Of a DNA stretch of 33,454 nt, positions 20,763-33,119 are shown in pieces (within the stretch, counting starts at the first letter, position 1; every line of letters starts with the position of its first letter). A program made the position numbers and the translations under genes. Under the pieces are notes generated by a model. It worked only from the letters and a program-made list of their open reading frames with translations, had not been told where the DNA came from and ran no database searches. The stretch spans positions 1 to 33,454 of the forward strand of contig JAIPMN010020190.1 of assembly GCA_020650975.1 (NCBI GenBank). Reading direction: 5' to 3'. The DNA is from Apostichopus californicus. Its lineage: Eukaryota; Echinodermata; Holothuroidea; Aspidochirotida; Stichopodidae.

Positions 20763-21368
20763 ATACTGTATAGACTGGGAGTGACTCTGACCAAGGATGG
20801 CACCTCTGCAAAAGAGATCCAGATTCGGATTGCCTCAGCTACAGCAGCAATGACCAGGCTAAATGTGATCTGGAAGAGTAACATCAACTTCTCCACCAAA
20901 TTCAGGCTCTACAAGTCACTGGTCATTTCCATCTTACTCTATGGTTGCGAGACGTGGACACTTCTGGCTGAAAGCGAGAGGCGAATCCAGGCTTTCGAGA
21001 CAAAATGCCTGAGAAAACTACTCCGCATCTTATACACCGACACTAAGACCAACGACTATGTTCGAGAAACGGTCGGAGACCTGGTGGGCCCAGTTGAACC
21101 ACTCCTGTCAACAGTCAAACGCCGGAAACTGGCGTGGTTTGGCCACGTCACAAGGCATGACAGCTTCTCCAAGGTAATACTCCAGGGCACTGTGGAGGGT
21201 GGTCGCAGACGAGGACGTCAGAGGAGAAACTGGTCCGACAACGTGAAGGACTGGACCGGCTTGGACATGCCAGACCTGCTCGCCACTGCTGCTAACAGAT
21301 CTGCATGGAGGACGATGTCAGCTGCAACCGTTATGTCTCCCCGACGGACTTCACAGTCATGGGACTGA
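20763..21368 (+). mobile_element. non-LTR retrotransposon RT C-terminal fragment
   Basis: The open frame reads LGVTLTKDGTSAKEIQIRIA, then LYKSLVISILLYGCETWTLL, KTNDYVRE, KRRKLAWFGHVTRHD and GGRRRGRQRRNW, ending SPRRTSQSWD and TGA at 21366. This is the thumb/C-terminal region common to many invertebrate non-LTR elements (LYGCETWTL and WFGHVTRHD are diagnostic). The frame is intact for about 195 codons and starts at GTG/LG in mid-domain, so the copy is 5' truncated but fairly young. The catalytic YADD box lies in the missing part. Confidence 0.88.
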
Positions 21369-21369
21369 A

Positions 21370-24300
21370 TGAGAATGAATACATTTGAAAGCTAGCCTAA
21401 GGCCATTGTGTTACTTTCAGACATTGTTAGCACATTAGCGTGTCAAAATTATATATTACTTGTAACCTCTTTCTGTTGAAATTGGGATGACTGGTTTATT
21501 GTTCTAGTAATCATCCGATTTATTGGTTTGTCTTTTGTTGCTATTATAGTGTTTGATTGATTGGTTGCTTTCCCTTCGGGTTCATCAAATGAAAGTGCAA
21601 TGACAGATCAAACTGCATTTGCCTGTAAATACGCAGGATTGTAATGCGCATGGAATGCTTGCAGTACTAGGAAAAACTTTTCAGTTGTTCATGGTGTTAT
21701 TTTTTAATCGGACAACACACCAGGGAGTATATTCATGTAGGTAGCTACAAGGTGAGGGCGCTTGTGAGTGCCGTGACAGGCTCAGAATAAGTTGGCATAC
21801 GCTGCTAGCCTCTGAAACTGCAAGTGCATAGAGAGTATATGAAACTTTCAACGTTCAGTCATGTAGGTTTCGTTCACTTGGCCAGTAATGCCAATATTGT
21901 AGCGCGCACGCGCATTACAATAATCAGTTGATGGTAGAAGTAGATGGTAAGTTGTTGCAATGATATCTGTCGAGTTGCATGGACAACACATGGCCATCAT
22001 CAATACGTGAGCCATCAAGTCTAACAGGAAATGCTTTAATTAAATTAGTATCACAAGAAAGATGTCCAGTGCAATTTCTCTACCTATGTATCATTAGCTT
22101 CACTTAGACAATGATTCAGATAACTCCAATGGAACACACATCAGTGTTTCTGCTATGGGAAAAGTGCATTCACAAGCAATGAGTTACTATTTGCTCAAAA
22201 TTTAAATCACGGGAGAAAAGTTGGAAAAGAAAGTTCTTATAGATTTGTAAACTATTAAATCAGACGAGAAGAAATAAAGACGCTTGGAAGGCTCTCTGTG
22301 TCAAATACTTTTCTGTTTTCATATATGCTTCATTGTTAATGGCCTGCAAAACATGAGCAAACCATGAACAAAAATGCAGTCAGTTAAAAAATAATAATCA
22401 TAATAATATTACTGACTTAAAAATCGATGCAACAGCAGCATGCAAAGAATAACAACTTTAAAAGCATGTACAAAGCAATGATATACATTAAAAACACATT
22501 TTGCTTTCATTTGCTGTCCATGGAAGAGGTGGTATATAACTATATGGAAGGAAACTTAATAATCACATGGAAAAAAAAAAAGGGAAGATAAAATCTGATT
22601 GGTTACGCCAACAATTTCACCAATTAAGTCATAAATATGCAGTACATCTAGCAATAGTTTGCACACTACCGCTAGTACCACTCTATACGGTACTTGAAAT
22701 GTATAATGCTTCAGAGTAATATTATTGACAAGTATTGAAGGTTTTTGGGGCCATTATCTCATAAACCCAGGATTTTCATACTGCCAGTGTCATGCTTTGA
22801 AGTGGACAAACCTATCATTTGATAAAAAACAACGAGAAAAAAAAATAACAATAAAAATGTCCCAAACTGGGCGATTGCATTGTGTAAAATATTTTAGTTT
22901 AGTGTAGTGAGTACCAGGGCATTATTACTTATAGGGTGAAAAACAAAACAAGAGAGAGAGAGGGAGACATTACAGAATTATACAAATAACATTAATCATC
23001 TGTGGAACAATACAGGATTTACTATACAATGGGGATGTTTCATACAAGCTTTTAATACTTTGCACTATTGATATATTAACCACAATTTTGTTACTTGGGG
23101 CGATTTCAATGAACGATTCTGTATTCACTTTATCATCCAATTTACACCTAACACCTTTCGGTATTTTTTGATTATAACATAAGGTACTTCTAAAGAATAC
23201 AGCTTGATTTGGGAAAAATGGAGTTGGGAAGTTTTCAGTAATAATGATAGCAAATTCAATCTTGTTAATCATAGAAAAGGTCATACAAATTATAAATTTG
23301 TGTGATATGACTATGAAAGGTATCAACCAGCTACTTTAAAATCCAACAAATTACAGACTGCTAAAGCAGTCTGGGTTTATACTTGTATATCCACTTCTCA
23401 CCACATTCTTTTAGTTTAGATGATATAACTTACATTTATAAAGGGAAAAAAAGTTTCCAACTTTCATCACTAGCAAGTTGGACATTGTCTTTGATATATA
23501 CAGCGTTGTTCTGTTTGTGATTAAACTGACAATATAAATCAACTGAATATACGTAGTAATATCGATATGAGCCATGCAAAAGCAAGTTTATGATGCAAAT
23601 CTGTACAAATTGCAAATTAAAAGGATAAATTTGGAGTATGACCAATCACGATATTATTCGTGATAAGAAGAAACCTCCGTTTTTCATTCACAAAATAGAA
23701 TAAAAAGTATTAATTCAACTTGAGAAGGAGAACAACGAATAGATCACACTGCCATCATCTTGTTACTGTTTACTTATAAATACTGACCTTTCCCACTCAA
23801 TGTTAACTATTGCTCTAACAGAAAACATGAGTACAACATAACCAATCTTCCTTACTTCCTACAATAAAAATCTATAAACGAGACAGAACAATTACTCTCA
23901 ACATAACACAATGTTCTTTGGTTACGACAGAAACGTTAAATCACTTGGCCTTAATTCTTTATGACATTCCATTCTATGCGAAGACTTTTAACTCAAATCT
24001 GAGGTACCTAACTCTATTCCATCTGCACGCACTCAAGTAAAGGCAAACTACATCATGTGTCAACTAAGAGTATTACTGCAAAATGAAACTACGTTAGCTA
24101 TCGAAGGGTTTGTAGTCGTAGTCTGCCGTATGTGTTGCCCTGGAAAGCCTTAAAAGGATAGTTCAGAAGAAAAATTTACTTTCGACTGAGGAAAGAGGAA
24201 AAAGTTCTTTAGCGTCCTTGTGAAATTTGCATTTAATTCCAACTGACACATTTTGTGACCAAAGTGAACTTGAAGCAAACAGCGGTGGTGACAATAACAA

Positions 24301-26590
24301 AATTCCTTTTAAGTGTTTTTATATTCAAAAAGTTACATCCAATTTCCTACTTCAAAAAAATCAAAAAGGAATACATCTCAATATAAACAAACCTAAGCCA
24401 TTGGCATAATTGTTACCTTTACATGACCTTTGGGTAATGTTGGAACTCTAGCCATCCAAGGTCCAATCAATAACATGGAAAATAAAGGGGGAGGAGGGGG
24501 GGGGAGAGGGTAACATGTTGCTTTCAGGGTGCAGCTATGATGTCACACCTGTTTGCTTCAAGTTTCACCTTCAGCTAACCCATCATAAATACATATATAT
24601 GAGTACTCAAAAATATCCATTATCAAACATGACTGATCGAAATTAGCAAATGTAATTCCCCCAAGATGCCTCACAAAAGTACACAAAATGAAACCAGTAT
24701 ATTTATGTACAACATGGAAACTAAATTCTCTGTAGATGATTTATGAGTCCCCAATTCATTCCATTAATCATTCAAGATTTATTTTTGTTTCATTCACAAG
24801 AAAGGATTCCTCACTAAACTGCTTGTATCGTACAATGTAGAGTTCAGTCATTGTCTGTTTATATTAGACTGTTCTTGAAGCAGCCATTTTAGTTTAGGTT
24901 TAGAAGATCCATACAAAGTATAACTCAAAATCAGAATGAAACAAGTTATACTAAGACACCTTCCTTCCTTGATTTTCTTTTTCACCAAAATGAAGAAAGG
25001 AGGGAGTATTTAATGATTTTTTTTTTCAATTTTTGGTTTTTGATCCTTTGCGTTTCATTGTCCAAACACTTCTTGGAGTAGTATTAACAAATTTGAAACA
25101 AAATAAATTTCAAAAATTGAAAATTTTACTTTGATATTTGAAGTGCAACTTTATTAGTCAAGCTTATGACATACACTGTCGCAAGATCTAAATTTCTAAA
25201 GGCATAGACAAATTTTGAAACTCAACTCAAAAAGTCTTGTTTTAAGGAAACATCACTGACTATAGAATGGATTATTTTAGAAGTATAATCCAAAACGACA
25301 TTCCAAGCCAGGACGCAAAGGGTTTCCCCTTCAGATGACACCCTGCCTTCTTTAATGAGGGATAAACAGGACTAAAATATTCTGTCCTCGTGTCAAGCCA
25401 TCAAACAGCCTTCATACCTATCACATTGTTCACTTACCATTTATTTACTTACACTGTTAACTTTTATACATAGCACTTGTGGAGGAAAAAAACGTTGAAA
25501 AATGTTTTGAGGATTTCTTTTGTTTCAACATGCACACAAAAGTACACCTTCTTCATGTAACAATGTCATAAAATGTAACAGAACTTAAAAGTCATACCTC
25601 TTAGCACAAAAGGAGTATAAAAAGACAAGTGTTGTTGGCATAACCTATTACAAGAACCAACTCATCAAAGAAATAATCTGAATGACATATAGACTACACC
25701 TAATTTAAATGATTGTGGCAGAACTACTGTCACAAAAAAAGGTGTCGGGGGAGGTTCACATCAAGAAACAAAAGGAAGGGGAACCAATAAATCAAAAGTA
25801 GAGGTAAGACACTAGAAAGCTTTAGCTTAACATGAAAAATATTAAAATTAAAAATTGATCTGTCTCCATATCATGAAAACAAAAGCAATGGTCCAACCAG
25901 CGGGGCTTTAGGAGATCAGCAACATTACTGTACGAATACCTAAGCCTGCAAATGCCCTCCTTTTCTTAAGTGAAATTTGAAAGCCAAAAGTGATTTTACA
26001 ATGATAACAAACAGTATATTTTGCAGTGTTCTATCTATTGAGATGAACTATTTAAGAATTGCCTACACATGTATAATTAGATCACACTGCTCAAAGTGGC
26101 CCAGAGAGCTTACAATCTCAAGAGAGATAGCAGCTCTATAGGCATTTGGACTATGTACTACAGGAGAGACTGGAGAGGTGGACTGTGGTGCTGACTGTAT
26201 GTATCAGTAGTTGTACCTCATACAACCTCAAGGAGCAACTTAGGCCCCCTTCCCTAACATATCATCTTGATGGACAAGCAACTCCAGGGAGACAACCTCC
26301 AGGGAGACAACCTCCAGGAAGTGTCCAGTTTTGCCAAGAGATAACTACAAACTACCAAACAAACAGATCATCAGAGAGTGTCACACTGAATATTAACATA
26401 ACTAGTGAAGGTAGGTATCGGTTCAGTGTATATATATATATATATACATAACATAGGCACATATGAAAGGAGGCACATCTTCTTCAACTGAAAACGACAT
26501 CATTTTTACATATACAACAACTAAGTACTGTTGCAGTTAGATTTACCAGGAAAGGGGATATAGAAGTACTTAGAAGCCTACATACGTCAT
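21370..26590. other. intergenic AT-rich region; no gene recognised
   Basis: Low-coding sequence with only simple features: a G-rich run at 24486-24510, a short (TA)n at about 26429-26447, and a 15-bp duplicated CTCCAGGGAGACAAC near 26282-26312. The minus-strand frames at 22970-23326 and 23436-23645 show no known domain. Confidence 0.35.
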
Positions 26591-26591
26591 A

Positions 26592-26859
26592 ACATATGTA
26601 TCTACTGTCATATTACGAGCTAATCTTACAATCAGAGAAACCGTACAAGATTGCTAAAATAGTCAGATTTGTTAAACCTGGACCATCCTGTCCTCTATAA
26701 ACAGGACCATGGATTTATCTGGATAGCATATGTATCTATTGTCATTTTACGAGCTAATCTTACAATCAGAGAAACCGTACAAGATTGCTAAAATAGTCAG
26801 ATATGTTAAACCCGGATGATCCTGGCCTCTATAAACCAGGACCATGGATTATCTGGATA
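26592..26859. repeat. tandem duplication, about 134-bp unit, two copies
   Basis: Copies 26592-26725 and 26726-26859 both contain CATATGTATCTA.TGTCAT, the 40-bp block beginning ACGAGCTAATCTTACAATCA, and a terminal ACCATGGAT...ATCTGGATA. Identity is about 90 percent by eye. Each has a small hairpin near its end (TCCTGT/ACAGGA in the first, TCCTGG/CCAGGA in the second). Confidence 0.85.
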
Positions 26860-26959
26860 CGATAACTAACCATTGGTTTTGTACATTACCCAACAGTGGA
26901 CAGATATCAAGTTCATAGAGATATACGTTCAATATTACTTTTTCAGCATAAATACCAGT

Positions 26960-27200
26960 GCTATGGTCAGGTGGATAAGGTGATGGAATTGGGTGCAATG
27001 AACTCTAGCAACTGGGAGGTCATGGATTTGACCCCTGGCCAGCCAAAGTAAGGAGGGTTTTCATCCAGAGGAAATCCTTGGTTTTAAAATTCTAGTCTTC
27101 CAAATTTAAAAAACATCTAGAATTAGCTACAAGTGTATCGGATGGACACCCCAACATGCGGTGTAAATAATAAGCCATTTGGGTGTGAAATAACTGCCTA
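26960..27200 (+). mobile_element. tRNA-derived SINE-like unit
   Basis: Box A-like TGGTCAGGTGG at 26964-26974 and box B-like GGATTTGACCC at 27024-27034 are about 60 bp apart, as in tRNA-derived SINE heads. A non-tRNA body follows to about 27200 with GCGG-containing motifs (ACATGCGGTG, CCATGCGGGG). No clean target duplication or A-tail was found. It cannot be a functional tRNA gene, since the acceptor stem does not close. Confidence 0.5.
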
Positions 27201-27239
27201 CCATGCGGGGATATAATTATTAATTATATTTGCAAGCAT

Positions 27240-29930
27240 TTACAACACATATAGTTGCTGTATATAAACATAGCGAAAAGTCAACCTCCCTATAAACTGC
27301 ATTTCACATTTATGAGAATTATTGGTCTTGACATGTCCAAATAATCAAAGTTATTTATGAGGTCACATGAAAGACACTAATATACTTGTTACGTTGAATC
27401 TTCCACAAAAATGCTGACAACACCATGTCAAACCCTGCAAACCTTCTTTAATATAAACAGAAAATACATTTTACCAATTTCGGCATAACACTTATTGAGT
27501 ATTTCCAAACAATGTTTTGTTCACAAAATGATGCAACAATGTAGCAAGACTGTGCACAAATTACTGCAACAGATTAATTGATTAATTCAAGCAAGCTTCA
27601 ATCATAATCAACAAAGACACTCCTCAATAAGTCACAGAAATACTCAACAACCTAGAAGAGTTCTTCAAAGATGCTGATCCACAATCATTTAAAATTTGCA
27701 GCAAAGGGATCACGATACTGATATATACAGATCATCTTCAAACTCCGATCACACAAATTATGACTACAACAGGTCAATATTGTTCCTTCCACCAGTCCCT
27801 CACACCCATGAGCCTCTCCCTCCCCCTCCCCTCCCCCAACCTACTCCCCATTCTCATTTTTATAGTACATTGAAGTCAAAACAGCTCTTTGCTGCTGACT
27901 GAATACATTTGAGAATCTCTCCAATCTAACCATCAACTAATTTTACTGTATGTGATTTCATTAAAACTTGCATTAAAACCTTTTGGCAAATACGTACAAT
28001 GCATAGAAAATTATTTGGAAATTAGAAAAGAAAAAAGCGTAGACATAAAGCACTTCCAGATATCACTTTTAAACAATGTTAGTAACACCTAGATGCTTTG
28101 TCTCATCTTCACTTAATACCTTGCCCCCTCCCTCCGCCTCACATACACACCTCTCCACCCACACCTTACCCCCTTCATCATCTGAGCGGCAAAATGTTGA
28201 TCCTTATATCTAGGTACGATACAAGGATACACTTTAGAAACATTTTGTACCATTTCTGTACCATCTATGATGTCTTGACCAAAGCACCATTACAACTGCA
28301 ATCTTCCAACAAATATAACAAATTCTCTCTCTGCTGGTGACTTTTTCAATCCAAAGGGAAAAAAGGAGAACGCTAAAACTAAATATTTCATAAAAACAAA
28401 AAAAATACTTTGAATACTGCAAAGCAATGTAACAAACAAAACGAAACAAAACCTAAAAAAAAGAGTAAAAGAAGATGGTTATAGTTAAAGCCTCATAAGG
28501 TTTACCACGAGCCCTGAGCCTCTTTTATCCAAAAATATCTCTTGGGAGAGCAAACTTTTAGAACCCTGGTTGAACTCATTTAATAACAACAATAGTAGCA
28601 AAACAGAAAGTAAAAGGATTAGCTTGGGAAATCATTGAAGCTGTACACAGCTTTCAGGTCGGGATCAAATAATTTGAATTTGTTTTTCCAAGCATTACAA
28701 CAATTATGTATAGAAGCATTTGAAAAATTTACCCAAAATTCTTTACTAACTGAGCAGTTTATCAAACGCTCCAATTTGTCAACTTTGTATTATTTTGCTA
28801 CAAATTCAAAGATGATGAACTTTAAAAAGTGGTGCGTGAAAACATTCCTGAACTAATTTTCAGCTGAGCGATAACATGCGAGATGTGAATAATGCAGCAA
28901 ATAAATTGCATGACAACCGTTTTTAACTTAAAAAGACCACCATTTTACCATCTCTTGCTAATGTAGAAATGAACGGAGTAGCCAATCAAAATAATCCTTT
29001 TTGAAAATATACACATTCTATTTCTCCACTGCTTGAATGGATCTCTAAGTATTAAATTTATGTAGTTATTCAATATTGACAATTGGAGATCTATCTCATC
29101 TTGTAAACTCTTAAAAATCAGCTCCTATCTTGCAGACCCCATCAGAATGTATCACATCGTAAGTTACAAAGTTACGTTTAATTAAATCGTCATTGCAAGC
29201 AAGTTAGCAAAACAACATTGAAGCAGGAATAATAACAAACAATTGGTACAGACTTCTATTGATGAAGATCCTGGTAGGATAAAAGAAATAGGTCCCTACA
29301 ACTGTTGTTTATTTCAAACACCCATTTATACACACCTGGTGTCTTCAGGCTGCCTGTTAGATTGGAGCTGCCATCTGGCAGAACCACGTAAAATCATAAT
29401 TGTATACACCAAAATCTAACTATGGGATCCCTTGGTGTAACAACCTCTCACTCCTGCCTCATGTGTGACTTACTAACCTTCTAATCCAACCCCCCTTACA
29501 ATCTAGAGCTGTGCGGCGCAGATGTTATTATCCTTCGTTGGCCAACCTTTGAAGCTTTTGCTTAAGTGTCACCATTGTTTCCTGATGCACGTATGGCAGT
29601 CTCAAGTTACACACCATGAACCCAGATACACCGCCTTTCCTTATTAGATCCCTGTATTGAATGACCAGATTGCAACAAAGCCAACACAACATGCAGACAT
29701 GGACAACATTTGCTCTCTAGAAGGAAGCATTCAGTTCAAATTTAGTTGAAAGAATTTCCTGTCAATAGCTTTCATTTTCACAATCATCAGGTTTAGCCAA
29801 ATTTTATGAAAGTATTTTTGTTTCTTGTTTTACTACTCCATTTTCTTGTAAAAAATATTCCACGTATAATCCTAAACAAGCGGATGCGAATAAAAGTGGG
29901 TGCTGTCTAACCGGCCCCACAGAATGCATA
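27240..29930. other. intergenic or distal 3' flank; no gene recognised
   Basis: AT-rich, with two C-rich pyrimidine tracts (27797-27850 and 28120-28175) and no exon-like segment. Short frames at 27696-27902, 28098-28340 and 28635-28856 show no domain. Confidence 0.3.
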
Positions 29931-29932
29931 AC

Positions 29933-29938
29933 TTTATT
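29933..29938 (-). promoter_or_regulatory. candidate poly(A) signal of the coiled-coil gene
   Basis: AATAAA on the minus strand, about 127 nt after the stop codon, followed by TGTGGGGCCGG about 20 nt downstream as a G/T-rich element. It is the first good signal after the stop. Confidence 0.5.
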
Positions 29939-30064
29939 TCCTTATTAAACTGAATAAATGTTGCATCCCTCAAATTAGCACATCCTTACTACATCCTCTC
30001 TGGGATCCTCTGATCCGCCGCCGACCAGCGGGATCATCTGAACCGCCACCGACCAGCGTGCCTG

Positions 30065-30256
30065 CTAGATGTCGAGCGAGGCATTCTTTGCCATTTGTTG
30101 ATGAATTGTGTTAAGTTGTTGTAGAGTATTGCCAAGCTGTGAGTGAAGCTGCTGAAACTGTTCTGAGGTGACTCTTTTGCCCTCTGACGTTGCTGTTACC
30201 TTGGCCTGTAGTTCAGATACTTGTGCCGTTAGAGTCTCCTTCGACTGTCGGAGCTC
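30065..30256 (-). CDS. last coding exon of a coiled-coil protein gene
   Basis: Acceptor CCCGTGCAG|GAG at 30256 and stop TAG at 30067-30065. Encodes 63 residues, ELRQSKETLTAQVSELQAKV then a Ser/Thr-rich hinge and EQFQQLHSQLGNTLQQLNTI, ending HQQMAKNASLDI. Regular heptads (L/V/I at a and d) indicate a long coiled coil. Phase 0 matches the exon at 31611-31691. The family is not recognised; many Golgi, centrosomal or motor-associated proteins end this way. Confidence 0.8.
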   Translation of the reverse strand, partial: ELRQSKETLTAQVSELQAKVTATSEGKRVTSEQFQQLHSQLGNTLQQLNTIHQQMAKNASLDI

Positions 30257-31004
30257 CTGCACGGGGGAAGACATTGAAAATGTTCTTTATCCTAATTACC
30301 GGTAATTAGATAGCCTTGCACAGAATTTTAACGAAGAGACGACAATGTTAACAATATTACAAACTGAAATGATAGCAACTAAACTGAAGTATTTTCAGAT
30401 AAGGAAAAAAGATAAGACTGGATGGCAAAAACCAACAGGAAATTGTTACCCAAATGTTGACAATAATGAGCAGTGTAATCCAATATCTATGACACCTTTT
30501 TCATTGATATAAAGCACCAATGACAGATTTCTTTGAAATCACCAATGAATGATTTCTTTGAGTTTTGTGTCTGTTGCTGATAATTACGGTGGGTTATTGA
30601 TGTGGAAGATGGGGTGAGGGAGAGATAGTAAGGGGAGATGGTATTAGAGATTACACATTGTTTCTCATCGTGTTACTATCTTCACCTGAGATAGTTGACC
30701 TTGTTTCGTCCAAGTGCCACGTTTCAGCCTAGCTACCTTGAGTAGAGCAAAGGTTACACAGAAATTGTTGCTGACTCAGGGTTGGACCTTAGATCAACTT
30801 GATATATGTACATGACTTGTACTCCTAGGGTCACTGGTTTGATATCAACATTTCTTGAAAACCCAAAATTTTGATTGCTCTTTCTAATCGCACTCTAACG
30901 TAACTCAACCAACAAAAACAATGAACATATTTGTTGGCATCTAGACTTTAACTCAGTTTGAATTCATTAGCTCAATAACTAGCCTGCTTCAATAATTAAT
31001 AAAT

Positions 31005-31478
31005 CAGGGATGTGCCCACACTGGGCGGCCCCGCCCAGCACTAAAAATTACCACCCAGCACTGTCTTAAAAATCATGAATCCCGCCCAGCACCATTTTCA
31101 TCTAAAATCCCGACATTCCTAACAATATATTCAATATAAATTGGGCCTAGCCTATGCCAAAATCATACAGACTAATAATGCATCAGTTACGCATGCAAGA
31201 AACATTACTTACGGCTCTCAATCGGTCCCTTGTAAATCTTTTTTAAAAAAACTAATAAATTTTACCAAGCACGTAATATATTTCACTAAAAAAAATTTTA
31301 AAATGTAAATTGTTAGCAAAACTAGTACTTGTATATGTGCTTAAAAAGCTACACAAGTGCCAGCAGTTGGCATATGAGCACCTTGAAAAATCGGGGGGTG
31401 TCCCCCTCCCCCTTAGACCCCTTCCCCAGGACGGCGATCAGTATACACGGCACTCAGGAAATCCTGGGCAAATCTCTG
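31005..31478. mobile_element. hAT-like MITE in the coiled-coil gene intron
   Basis: The left end CAGGGATGTGCCCA (31005-31018) and right-end complement CAGAGATTTGCCCA (31465-31478) match at 12 of 14 bases. ATAAAT abuts both ends (30999-31004 and 31479-31484), a likely remnant of an 8-bp duplication. The subterminal CCCAGCAC repeats on the left and the G/C-rich block on the right are typical of hAT MITEs. There is no ORF. Confidence 0.6.
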
Positions 31479-31482
31479 ATAA

Positions 31483-31498
31483 ATGAATGAATGAATGA
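31483..31498. repeat. (ATGA)n microsatellite
   Basis: Four AATG/ATGA units directly beside the right end of the MITE. Confidence 0.8.
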
Positions 31499-31610
31499 AC
31501 ATTGGCCACTTTGAATTTTGTATCTACACCTTTGTATAGACCCTGTTACATATATCCAAGAACAAACAGGTGCCCATACACTGGTAAAATGCAATGAATT
31601 TATTCCATAC

Positions 31611-31691
31611 CTCTAGCTCTCCCTGGAGTCTACTGTTATCTTGCTTGATGTGTAGGGTGTCCTGTAGTTTTCTAGTCAAGTCAGTCACTTC
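31611..31691 (-). CDS. penultimate coding exon of the coiled-coil gene
   Basis: Acceptor GTTCACAG|GAA and donor GAG|GTATGG, 81 nt, phase 0 on both sides. Encodes EVTDLTRKLQDTLHIKQDNS followed by RLQGELE, which continues directly and in register into ELRQSKETL of the last exon. Strong heptad pattern. The intron between the two holds a MITE at 31005-31478. Confidence 0.8.
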
Positions 31692-32332
31692 CTGTGAACA
31701 TGAAGGAAAAACGATTACCATTTTGTTACTCACTTTAACAAAGATACAGTGGAAGATTCGGAGACTTCAAACCGTTTCAACCAGAAATCGATTTGGCTTT
31801 CTCTTCTTTTCATCTATCATTATCTACACGACAGTTGAACTATCGTCGCCAGTATTGAGAAGGAGACTTCTTTTCGGTATCCACAAAACGGCAGCTCAGG
31901 TTGTCAGACCGATACAGAAAGAAACTACTCACAGAGGTGAATTGTATTCTTTTCTTCAATTTAAAGAGAAGGGATATGTATTGCACAATGCAGTCTAGTA
32001 GCTTCCTTGTCTAGTTATGCCTGATAGGCCAAGTAGCTATACTGCACACATATGTCCTTGTACTATGAAAAGTACCATGTCCTAAGACAAGCAGTAGAGA
32101 TACCTAGAGAAAGGTTCTAAATACTCCTCTGCAACTAGCTAGCCTCAAGGAAGGGGGAAGGGGGTGAGGTAGGGGCTTAGGTTAAATAACCCTAAAATGT
32201 TAAATGTCAATCATCACTACTTTCATTTTGCATGAAATGAACAACCTAGATATGATTTGCTGTGATTACACTCGCAGTATACCTCAACTAACTTTCATTT
32301 CCACCCCCTGAAGGGCCCATTCCCAGAGTTCC

Positions 32333-32359
32333 TAGAGGAAGCTAAGCTAGCTTCCTCTA
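32333..32359. repeat. perfect 12-bp inverted repeat with 3-nt loop
   Basis: TAGAGGAAGCTA (32333-32344), loop AGC, TAGCTTCCTCTA (32348-32359). It lies in the intron of the coiled-coil gene. No T-run follows and there is no known role. Confidence 0.85.
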
Positions 32360-32408
32360 CTTGCTTCACTGAAGAGTCAACTGGTGACTAACATCACTTA
32401 CCATTTAC

Positions 32409-32541
32409 TTTCTTTCACTTACCGTTTACCATATCATTTGTTTAATCTTAACAAGAACTGTTTTTTGATGTACGCCTATTTATAAATATTTTATATTTAT
32501 ACTAGTTTATACTGGTTTAAAATAAATCGAAATCGAAATCG
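32409..32541 (+). mobile_element. 3' tail copy 1 of a non-LTR retrotransposon
   Basis: Nearly identical to 33120-33240 apart from an 11-bp indel (an extra ACTAGTTTAT-type segment). It ends in AAATAAATCGAAATCGAAAT, a short tandem CGAAAT tail. It represents the 3' UTR of an element whose upstream part is missing. Confidence 0.8.
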
Positions 32542-33069
32542 TCTATACGCAATTGCAGTGATTACTTAGGGGTATGCATAGATGATAAACTGACATTCAG
32601 TTGTCATATATCGAAGGCATTGAGTAAAGTGTATTACATGCTGTCCAGCTTGGCTTACATAGTATCTTTCTTCAATGAAGGTGCAAAGGAGAGTGTTTTC
32701 CGTTCTTTCATCTTGCCACACATTATATATGCTGTACCTGTCTGGTATCACTTCATTTCCGCTATAGATAAATCCAGACTGATAAAATTCCTTAAGTATG
32801 CATCACAAATACTGCATATCGACTATCAATCAATAAGAGAGGAAGTAAATGGAGCTGCTAGGAGAGACTTCGTCAGAATGACAGAAAAAATCAGGAATGA
32901 CGAAAAACACCCACTGCATGTCCCACTCATGAGTCATCTAGTGAAGTCAACCAGCACCCTCAGAAATCCAAATATCTTGCCCAAATATAGAATTCAACTG
33001 TATAGAAATTCGTTCATATACCGTGCAGCAACGTTTATACAATTTGATAGTTTAGAACCTTTATTATAG
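32542..33069 (+). mobile_element. RT C-terminal fragment of the same retrotransposon
   Basis: The open frame starts in mid-domain: DYLGVCIDDKLTFSCHISKA, then LSKVYYMLSSLAYIVSFF, VFRSFILPHIIYAVPVWY and a C-terminal LEPLL, with stop at 33067. The YLGV.IDDKLTF and ILP.I.YA.PVW motifs are typical of the region after the RT catalytic core in non-LTR elements. It is 5' truncated, in one frame of about 175 codons and on the opposite strand to the host gene. Confidence 0.8.
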
Positions 33070-33119
33070 TTTCAGTAATGACCGTTTCATCATTTTATGT
33101 TTTAACCATAACAATCTTA

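Noticed and set aside
22970..23645. Two minus-strand frames (118 and 69 codons)
   Set aside because: No recognisable domain, no splice chain, and composition like the flanking intergenic DNA.
31594..31998. 134-codon plus-strand frame
   Set aside because: It overlaps the antisense of the coiled-coil exon at 31611-31691 and has no domain.
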